Assembly (NCBI GenBank): GCA_003250235.1
Contig: QKGY01000123.1
Coordinates: 1-5,071 of the forward strand
DNA: 5,071 nt
From: Desulfuromonadaceae bacterium
GTDB lineage: Bacteria > Desulfobacterota > Desulfuromonadia > Desulfuromonadales > SZUA-540
Direction of reading: 5' to 3'
Shown: positions 1 through 5,071 of the stretch, one piece after another
Position numbering within the stretch: the first letter of the stretch is position 1
Layout of the letters: each line of letters begins with the position of its first letter
Program-made: the position numbers and the translations under genes
The notes under the pieces: model-generated
Told to the model about the DNA's origin: nothing
Database searches by the model: none
What the model saw: only the letters and a program-made list of their open reading frames with translations

Positions 1-1795
1 GAACGTGATCGGCTCCTGGATGTCGATTGGCACCCTTCAGGTGGATTGGGGTTTTCTCCTCGACCCTCTTTCAGCCCTGATGATCATGGTTGTTTCCGGA
101 GTCGGATCTCTGATCCATCTGTACTCGATCGGATACATGCATGGTGAAGACGGGTTCTTCAGATATTTTTCTTATCTGAACCTGTTCTGCTTTTCCATGC
201 TGATGCTGGTGCTGGGGAATAACGCCCTGGTCATGTTTATCGGCTGGGAAGGTGTGGGTCTGTGTTCCTACCTACTCATCGGATATTACTATCATAAGAA
301 AAGCGCCGGCGACGCGGCCAAGAAAGCCTTCGTTGTCAACCGTATCGGCGACTTCGGTTTCCTGATCGGATTGTTCACCCTGTTCTGGACGCTGGGTAAA
401 GAGCATGGGGTCTGGACGTTGAACTTTGTCCAGATTGCCGAACATGGTCACCTTCTCGGAACCGGGAGCGCTGTCGTCACCTTGGTGACCCTCTGCTTTT
501 TCCTCGGAGCCACCGGTAAATCTGCTCAGATCCCCCTCTATACATGGCTCCCTGACGCCATGGAGGGCCCGACTCCCGTTTCCGCTCTGATCCATGCGGC
601 GACCATGGTCACAGCCGGTGTTTACATGATCGGCCGTATGAACGGTCTTTTCGCCATGGCGCCTGATACTATGATGGTCATCGCCATCGTTGGTGCCGCT
701 ACGGCGATCTTCGCGGCCAGCATCGGTCTGGCTCAAAACGATATCAAACGCGTTTTGGCTTATTCCACCGTCTCCCAGCTCGGATACATGTTCCTGGCCA
801 TGGGCGTTGGGGCTTTCACGGCCGGTATCTTCCACCTGATGACGCATGCTTTCTTCAAGGCGTGTCTCTTCCTCGGTTCCGGTTCCGTTATCCACGCAAT
901 GCATCATGCCTACCATCATGCACATCTGCACGATGATCCCCAGGATATGCGCAACATGGGTGGCATTGCCAAGAAGATGCCCATCACCTACATCACCTTC
1001 CTGGTTTCGACCATCGCGATCTCGGGTATCCCTGGTTTTTCTGGCTTCTTCTCCAAGGACGAGATCCTCTGGTGGGCTTACGGTTCGACCCGGGGCAACT
1101 GGATTCTCTGGGCTGTCGGTGCCGCTGCAGCCGGTATGACCGCTTTCTATATGTTCCGACTGGTCTTCATGACCTTCCACGGCAAGCAGCGTACCCATGC
1201 CAAGGCTAAGGATCATATCCATGAGTCTCCCCTGGTCATCACCATCCCTCTGATGGTTCTCGGATTGTTGGCGGTTGTCGGTGGTTTTGTCGGCGTTCCC
1301 AAGGTTCTCGGCGATTTGGCCGGTGGTATTCCCAACAAACTCGAACACTTCCTGGCACCCGTTTTCGAACATACTCAGGAAATGCATCATATCGCTGCAC
1401 ATGGTACGCACGCTCAGGAGTTCGGCCTGATGGGTATTTCGGTCGGGATCGCCCTGGTTGGCATTGTCGGCGCCTGGTTCATGTACCTGGCTAAGCCGGA
1501 ACTGCCCGGCAAGTTCGTATCCGCCTTTCAGGGGCTTCACCGAGCCGTGTTCAACAAATGGTATGTCGATGAACTGTACGATGCGCTCTTTGTTAATGCC
1601 ACCAAGAAGGCCGGCACTTTCTTCTGGAAAGGTTTTGACGTGGTCGTTGTGGACGGGATCGTCAACGGCGTCGGGCGAATTGTTAACCTCTGCTCCAGAG
1701 GGCTGCGCTTGACCCAGACCGGTCTTGTCCAAAATTATGCCATGTCCATGGTTCTCGGTGTCGTCATCATTGTCGGCTACTACGTCTTCAAGTAA
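1..1795 (+). CDS. nuoL: NADH-quinone oxidoreductase subunit L (5'-truncated by window edge)
   Basis: This is the most distal antiporter-like subunit of complex I, an inner-membrane protein that couples quinone reduction to proton translocation. The reading frame is open from base 2. The GTG at 5-7 is not the start: the first visible residues already match the region before the second or third helix of E. coli NuoL (WMS-G...LDPLSALM), so roughly 60 residues are missing. Counting the GTG as residue 1, the visible motifs are GWEGVGLCSYLLIG (Glu82, equivalent to E. coli E144), RIGD (Asp116), GKSAQIPLYTWLPDAMEGPTPVSALIHAATMVTAG (seen as Lys172 and His197, equivalent to K229 and H254), DIKRVLAYS (Lys249), THAFFKA (His281, Lys285) and FFSKDEIL (Lys351, Asp352). 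Residues about 511-575 form the lateral helix region, followed by a final membrane helix. A His-rich loop at residues 297-309 is longer than in E. coli. The stop is TAA. Mrp/MnhA-type antiporters are related, but the lateral helix and the nuoM-nuoN neighbours favour NuoL strongly. Confidence 0.97.
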   Translation, partial: NVIGSWMSIGTLQVDWGFLLDPLSALMIMVVSGVGSLIHLYSIGYMHGEDGFFRYFSYLNLFCFSMLMLVLGNNALVMFIGWEGVGLCSYLLIGYYYHKKSAGDAAKKAFVVNRIGDFGFLIGLFTLFWTLGKEHGVWTLNFVQIAEHGHLLGTGSAVVTLVTLCFFLGATGKSAQIPLYTWLPDAMEGPTPVSALIHAATMVTAGVYMIGRMNGLFAMAPDTMMVIAIVGAATAIFAASIGLAQNDIKRVLAYSTVSQLGYMFLAMGVGAFTAGIFHLMTHAFFKACLFLGSGSVIHAMHHAYHHAHLHDDPQDMRNMGGIAKKMPITYITFLVSTIAISGIPGFSGFFSKDEILWWAYGSTRGNWILWAVGAAAAGMTAFYMFRLVFMTFHGKQRTHAKAKDHIHESPLVITIPLMVLGLLAVVGGFVGVPKVLGDLAGGIPNKLEHFLAPVFEHTQEMHHIAAHGTHAQEFGLMGISVGIALVGIVGAWFMYLAKPELPGKFVSAFQGLHRAVFNKWYVDELYDALFVNATKKAGTFFWKGFDVVVVDGIVNGVGRIVNLCSRGLRLTQTGLVQNYAMSMVLGVVIIVGYYVFK

Positions 1796-1826
1796 GTGGC
1801 GCATAGAACTGCGATAGAAGTGAAAT

Positions 1827-1832
1827 AAGGAG
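1827..1832 (+). promoter_or_regulatory. Ribosome-binding site of nuoM
   Basis: AAGGAG lies 9 nt before the ATG at 1842, in the 46-nt gap after the nuoL stop. It fixes the nuoM start. I see no convincing promoter in this gap, so nuoM is probably translated from the nuoL transcript. Confidence 0.85.
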
Positions 1833-1841
1833 CGAAATCCA

Positions 1842-3479
1842 ATGACCGAACATCTTCTCAGCCTGATGACCTTTTTCCCACTTGTTGGGATGCTGGCTCT
1901 GTTGTTCATACCCAAGGACAACGGCGGCCTGCTCAAAGGTTTTACGCTGGTGGTGACCCTGATCACCTTTTTCATCAGCCTGCCGCTTGCATTCGATGAT
2001 GTTTTCAAAACCTCCGCGGCGATGCATTACACCGAGTTTGCCAACTGGATCAGCATCGGTGACTACTTCAAGATGAACTACAACGTGGGTATTGACGGTA
2101 TCAGCCTCTGGCTGGTTCTGCTGACCACGTTCATCATGCCTATCGCGGTTCTTTCGACTTGGCATGCCGTGGAAAAGAACGTCAAGGGCTACATGGCCGT
2201 CATGCTGCTGCTCGAAACCGCCATGCTGGGCGCCTTCATTTCCCTTGATCTGTTCCTCTTCTACATTTTCTGGGAATTGATGCTGATCCCCATGTATTTC
2301 ATGATCGGCATCTGGGGTGGTAAAAACAGAATCTACGCTGCCGTCAAGTTCTTCATCTTTACTGCCGTCGGTTCGCTGCTCATGTTGGTGGCTATCATCT
2401 TTGTTTACTATCAGGCGGTTGATGCTGGTCTGGCAGGCAACGGGTTTGATATCGCGGATTTCTACAAGCTGGCCCTGTCACCTGAACTGCAGAAATGGCT
2501 TTTCCTGGCGTTTGCTTTCAGTTTTGCCATCAAAGTTCCGATGTTCCCGGTTCACACCTGGTTGCCCGATGCCCATACCGAAGCCCCGACGGCTGGTTCC
2601 GTCATCCTGGCAGCCATTCTGCTGAAAATGGGTACATACGGGTATGTGCGTTTTGCAATGCCTCTCTTTCCTGAGGCTACCCATCAGTTCATCCCTTTCC
2701 TTTCCCTGTTGGCGGTTATCGGCATCATCTACGGCGCCTTGGTCGCCATGATGCAGGACGATGTTAAGAAGCTTGTCGCTTATTCTTCGGTATCGCACCT
2801 TGGCTTCGTTATGCTGGGGATCTTTGCCCTGAATATGCAAGGGGTTGGCGGCGGTATGCTGCAGATGATCAACCACGGTATTTCAACCGGCGCGCTGTTC
2901 CTTATCGTCGGATTCATCTATGAGCGTCGGCACACCCGCGCGATTGTCGAGTTCGGCGGCATCGCTAAGGTTATGCCGGTGTTTGCAACCATCTTTATGA
3001 TCGTAACGTTCTCATCCGTAGGCCTTCCGGGGACTAACGGATTCGTTGGCGAGTTCCTGATTCTCATGGGATCCTTTGAGAGCAAGCTCCGCTGGTTTGG
3101 CGTGTTTGCCACAACAGGGGTTATTTTTGCTGCTGTTTACATGCTCTGGATGTTCCAACGGGTTATGTTTGGCGAACTGAAAAATCCTGAAAACCAGAAG
3201 TTGAAGGACCTGTCCCTGCGCGAAGTTGTTGTCATGGTGCCTCTCCTGGTCTTTGTATTCTGGATCGGCGTGTACCCCAACGAAAAGATGAACCCTGCCA
3301 TTGATCAGTTCATCCAGCAGGTGAATGGAAAGCAGGAGGTTGCCGTTCTGGAGCAGGTTGTACCTCAAGATGAGGTTCAGGCTGAATCGCATGATGTGCA
3401 GGCTGAGCCTGCTGCTGAGTCCCACGAAATGCAATCAGAACCTGCTGCTGAACCTCAGCATGCCGGTGAGCATCAATAA
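1842..3479 (+). CDS. nuoM: NADH-quinone oxidoreductase subunit M
   Basis: This is the middle antiporter-like subunit of the complex I membrane arm, packed between NuoL and NuoN, and it forms one proton channel. The product is 545 residues; E. coli NuoM is about 509. Motifs in order are FYIFWELMLIPMYFMIG (Glu145, equivalent to E. coli E144), IKVPMFPVHTWLPDAHTEAPT (starting at 230; Lys231, equivalent to K234), LLKMGTYGY (Lys262, equivalent to K265), DDVKKLVAYSSVSHLGFV (Lys309/310, His319), INHGISTGALF (His345) and GLPGTNGFVGEFLIL (Glu404, equivalent to E407). All the key charged residues of the channel are present. Hydrophobic segments cover the protein up to the last helix at about 459-478. 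After that comes an amphipathic stretch and then a tail at about 508-545 rich in Glu, Ala, Gln and His, with an 11-residue degenerate repeat and no Lys or Arg. This tail accounts for most of the extra length. The ATG at 1842 is supported by AAGGAG at 9-nt spacing. The family assignment is secure; the tail's role is unknown. Confidence 0.98.
   Translation: MTEHLLSLMTFFPLVGMLALLFIPKDNGGLLKGFTLVVTLITFFISLPLAFDDVFKTSAAMHYTEFANWISIGDYFKMNYNVGIDGISLWLVLLTTFIMPIAVLSTWHAVEKNVKGYMAVMLLLETAMLGAFISLDLFLFYIFWELMLIPMYFMIGIWGGKNRIYAAVKFFIFTAVGSLLMLVAIIFVYYQAVDAGLAGNGFDIADFYKLALSPELQKWLFLAFAFSFAIKVPMFPVHTWLPDAHTEAPTAGSVILAAILLKMGTYGYVRFAMPLFPEATHQFIPFLSLLAVIGIIYGALVAMMQDDVKKLVAYSSVSHLGFVMLGIFALNMQGVGGGMLQMINHGISTGALFLIVGFIYERRHTRAIVEFGGIAKVMPVFATIFMIVTFSSVGLPGTNGFVGEFLILMGSFESKLRWFGVFATTGVIFAAVYMLWMFQRVMFGELKNPENQKLKDLSLREVVVMVPLLVFVFWIGVYPNEKMNPAIDQFIQQVNGKQEVAVLEQVVPQDEVQAESHDVQAEPAAESHEMQSEPAAEPQHAGEHQ
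3384..3449 (+). repeat. Degenerate 33-bp tandem duplication inside the nuoM 3' end
   Basis: Two in-frame units, 3384-3416 and 3417-3449, encode ESHDVQAEPAA and ESHEMQSEPAA (NuoM residues 515-525 and 526-536). By direct comparison 24 of 33 bases match. A partial unit precedes them (EVQA, 3372-3383) and a decayed one follows (EPQHAGEHQ, 3450-3476). The period is a multiple of three, so copy-number change would keep the frame. Most differences are at third codon positions, which suggests an old duplication kept under protein-level constraint or simple drift. Confidence 0.8.
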
Positions 3480-3513
3480 GCCAAACGTTACTTTCAGCAT
3501 AAAAACGCTTCCG

Positions 3514-3519
3514 AAGGAG
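3514..3519 (+). promoter_or_regulatory. Ribosome-binding site of nuoN
   Basis: AAGGAG sits 7 nt before the ATG at 3527, in the 47-nt gap after the nuoM stop. It selects this ATG over the in-frame methionines at residues 9 and 18 of NuoN. The rest of the gap shows no recognisable promoter or hairpin. Confidence 0.85.
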
Positions 3520-3526
3520 CATTTCC

Positions 3527-4987
3527 ATGGAAAATCTGGTGCAAATCGCCATGCAGAACGTTAATTTCGGGGCGATCATGCCGTCACTCGTGTTGACCTG
3601 TTTCGGCATGGCTCTCCTGCTCATCAATGTCTTCTCCCGCAAGGGGCAGACAGCCCATGTCGCCTGGATTTCGATTCTGGGTTTGATTGTTACGGGATTC
3701 TACTCCCTGGCAGCCTGGAACAATGCGCAGTGCGGATTTGCCGGAAGCGTGGTGCTCGATAACTTTGCCACCTTCTTCAACTTCACATTCCTTATCGCGG
3801 CGGGCCTGACGATCCTGATGTCAGACGATTACCTCAAGCGTGAGGGATATCCTATCGGCGAGTATTATCCTCTCATCCTGTTCACGACGGCTGGCGCGAT
3901 GTGGATGGCCTCCGGAAACGACCTGATGACGGTCTTTCTCGGACTTGAGGTGCTCTCTGTCTCGCTGTATGTCCTTGCAGGGCTTTTCCGCGGGCAGCTG
4001 AAATCCAATGAAGCAGGACTCAAGTACTTTATTCTCGGAGCGTTTTCTACGGGTTTCCTTCTCTATGGCATCGCCCTGACCTATGGGGTCACCGGCACAA
4101 CCAAGATTCAAGGAATCTCTGAATTTTTCGCGGCTAATCCTCAGGACCTGACAAGCCCCATGGCTGTTGCCGGGATGCTCCTTATGAGCGTCGGTTTCCT
4201 TTTCAAGATTGCCGTTGCACCCTTCCACATGTGGACGCCTGATGTTTATCAGGGTGCTCCGACTCCGGTCACTGCGTTCATGAGCGCAGGTCCCAAAGCC
4301 GCTGCTTTTGCCGCTTTTGTTCGCATCCTGACCGTCGGTATGAACGGCATGGAGACGGATTGGACTTCTTTGCTGTGGATTCTTGCCGTCCTGACCATGG
4401 TGGTCGGTAACTTCATCGCCATTTACCAGACCAACCTCAAGCGTATGCTGGCCTATTCCTCCATTGCCCATGCCGGATACGCCCTTGTCGGCCTGGTTGC
4501 TGCCAATGAGATCGGTTTTTCCGGCATCCTGTTTTATATGCTCGCTTACACCTTCATGAACCTGGGTGCCTTTGGTGTTCTGATCCTCGCGGGCAAAACC
4601 GGGGAAGAGAATCTTACCCTCGAAGGGTTTGCCGGCTTTGGCTTTAAGAGACCCCTTCTTGGTGTCGCAATGACCATCTTCCTGTTCTCTCTCATGGGCA
4701 TTCCTCCCACAGCTGGATTCGCCGGTAAATTCTACATCTTTGCCGGTGCCGTTAAGGCCGGTTATATCTGGCTTGCGGTTCTGGGGGTTCTTAATTCCGC
4801 AGTGTCCCTGTATTACTACCTCCGCGTCATGGTTTACATGTACTTCAAAAATCCCGAGGAGGATTTCAGCTGGGTCAAGATTCATGCTGGTGCGGCGATT
4901 TCCATCGTCCTTGCCCTCGTCGGAGTTCTCTACCTGGGCATTCTTCCTTCCTCGGTTATGGAACTGGCCAAACTCGCTACATTTTAA
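3527..4987 (+). CDS. nuoN: NADH-quinone oxidoreductase subunit N
   Basis: This is the antiporter-like subunit nearest the quinone-binding end of the three, an integral inner-membrane protein of complex I. The 486-residue length matches the family (E. coli NuoN is about 485). Visible motifs are FLGLEVLSVSLYVLAG (Glu141, equivalent to E. coli E133), GLKYFILGAFSTGFLLYG (Lys166, equivalent to K158), FKIAVAPFHMWTPDVYQGAP (Lys227, equivalent to K217), SAGPKAAAFAAFVR (Lys257, equivalent to K247), NLKRMLAYSSIAHAGY (Lys305, His315) and GIPPTAGFAGKFYIF (Lys401, equivalent to K395). The spacing between the two central lysines, 30 residues, is the same as in E. coli. Lys rather than Glu in the twelfth-helix region separates NuoN from NuoM. 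Hydrophobic segments run throughout. Unlike many NuoM or NuoL proteins it has no long soluble tail. It is the last gene of the operon, 20 nt before the terminator stem. I see no truncation or frameshift. Confidence 0.98.
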   Translation: MENLVQIAMQNVNFGAIMPSLVLTCFGMALLLINVFSRKGQTAHVAWISILGLIVTGFYSLAAWNNAQCGFAGSVVLDNFATFFNFTFLIAAGLTILMSDDYLKREGYPIGEYYPLILFTTAGAMWMASGNDLMTVFLGLEVLSVSLYVLAGLFRGQLKSNEAGLKYFILGAFSTGFLLYGIALTYGVTGTTKIQGISEFFAANPQDLTSPMAVAGMLLMSVGFLFKIAVAPFHMWTPDVYQGAPTPVTAFMSAGPKAAAFAAFVRILTVGMNGMETDWTSLLWILAVLTMVVGNFIAIYQTNLKRMLAYSSIAHAGYALVGLVAANEIGFSGILFYMLAYTFMNLGAFGVLILAGKTGEENLTLEGFAGFGFKRPLLGVAMTIFLFSLMGIPPTAGFAGKFYIFAGAVKAGYIWLAVLGVLNSAVSLYYYLRVMVYMYFKNPEEDFSWVKIHAGAAISIVLALVGVLYLGILPSSVMELAKLATF

Positions 4988-5007
4988 TTCGATGAGATGA
5001 AGAAACG

Positions 5008-5037
5008 ACCCCCGGCGCAAGCCGGGGGTTTTTTTTT
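5008..5037 (+). terminator. Rho-independent terminator ending the nuo operon
   Basis: The stem CCCCCGGC (5009-5016) pairs perfectly with GCCGGGGG (5021-5028) around a GCAA tetraloop of the stable GNRA class (5017-5020). The A at 5008 can extend the stem by pairing with the first T. Nine T residues follow (5029-5037). The stem begins 20 nt after the nuoN stop, so nuoN is the operon's last gene. The upstream AGAAACGA is a weak A-rich stretch, so efficient termination from the opposite strand is less likely. Confidence 0.95.
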
Positions 5038-5071
5038 GCCTGGACGGTTACCCCCACAAAAGGATTTTCTG

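Noticed and set aside
5..7. GTG as a genuine NuoL start, giving a complete 596-residue protein
   Set aside because: The frame is open to the window edge, and the family has about 60 more N-terminal residues including the first helices. No ribosome-binding site can be judged because only four bases precede it. The gene is cut by the window.
272..2008. Long minus-strand open frame of 578 codons across nuoL and the start of nuoM
   Set aside because: It lies antisense to clearly conserved nuoL codons, and its translation is hydrophilic, low in recognisable motifs and rich in His, Gly, Asp and Glu, as expected from the reverse complement of hydrophobic membrane-protein codons. I see no supporting ribosome-binding site or family motif.
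3480..3526. Possible internal promoter or regulatory hairpin between nuoM and nuoN
   Set aside because: The 47-nt gap has an A-rich run and a good ribosome-binding site but no paired -35/-10 elements and no stable inverted repeat. Transcription through from nuoM is the simpler reading. The same holds for the gap at 1796-1841.
1..4987. Mrp-type Na+/H+ antiporter or formate hydrogenlyase/hydrogenase membrane genes instead of complex I
   Set aside because: Those systems share the antiporter fold, but the consecutive L-M-N set, the NuoL lateral helix, the NuoN-specific twelfth-helix lysine and the family-typical lengths together fit complex I best.
3821..5020. Minus-strand open frame of 399 codons opposite nuoN
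   Set aside because: It would begin within the terminator stem and is the mirror of a conserved membrane-protein gene. The product has the same compositional signature as the antisense frame over nuoL and no recognisable domain.
5038..5071. Start of another gene or regulatory element after the terminator
   Set aside because: Only 34 nt remain. I see no start codon with a ribosome-binding site, no clear promoter and no repeat, so nothing can be supported.

Overview
The window is the distal end of a bacterial respiratory complex I (nuo) operon. It holds three consecutive plus-strand genes, nuoL (5' end cut off by the window), nuoM and nuoN, followed by a strong intrinsic terminator. Each gene encodes one of the three large antiporter-like membrane subunits, which form the distal proton-pumping arm of NADH:quinone oxidoreductase or a closely related ion-pumping dehydrogenase. 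No second system, mobile element, RNA gene or CRISPR array is visible.

Layout: 1-1795 is nuoL without about 60 N-terminal codons. A 46-nt gap carries the nuoM ribosome-binding site. nuoM runs 1842-3479 and ends in an unusual acidic, degenerate-repeat tail. A 47-nt gap carries the nuoN ribosome-binding site. nuoN runs 3527-4987. A GC-rich hairpin with a GCAA loop and nine T residues lies at 5008-5037, 20 nt after the nuoN stop. The last 34 nt hold nothing I can identify. No stretch over 300 bases lacks a gene.

Organism: the nuoL-M-N order, moderately GC-rich coding sequence, AAGGAG-type ribosome-binding sites and protein style (for example the His-rich NuoL loop before DPQDMRNMGG) suggest a Gram-negative, probably Desulfuromonadales/Geobacter-like bacterium. 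This is a recognition-based impression, not a search result, and the family assignments do not depend on it.

Function: the three proteins are paralogues. Each keeps the glutamate and lysine pattern of the antiporter fold: a Glu in the fifth helix region, a Lys in the broken seventh helix, a Lys or His in the eighth helix and a Lys or Glu in the twelfth. NuoL also carries the long C-terminal lateral helix that lies along NuoM and NuoN. All expected key residues are present, so the genes look intact and functional. The peripheral NADH and Fe-S subunits and the quinone-site subunits would lie upstream, outside the window, so the electron donor cannot be confirmed here. The main departure from a textbook locus is the NuoM C-terminal tail.
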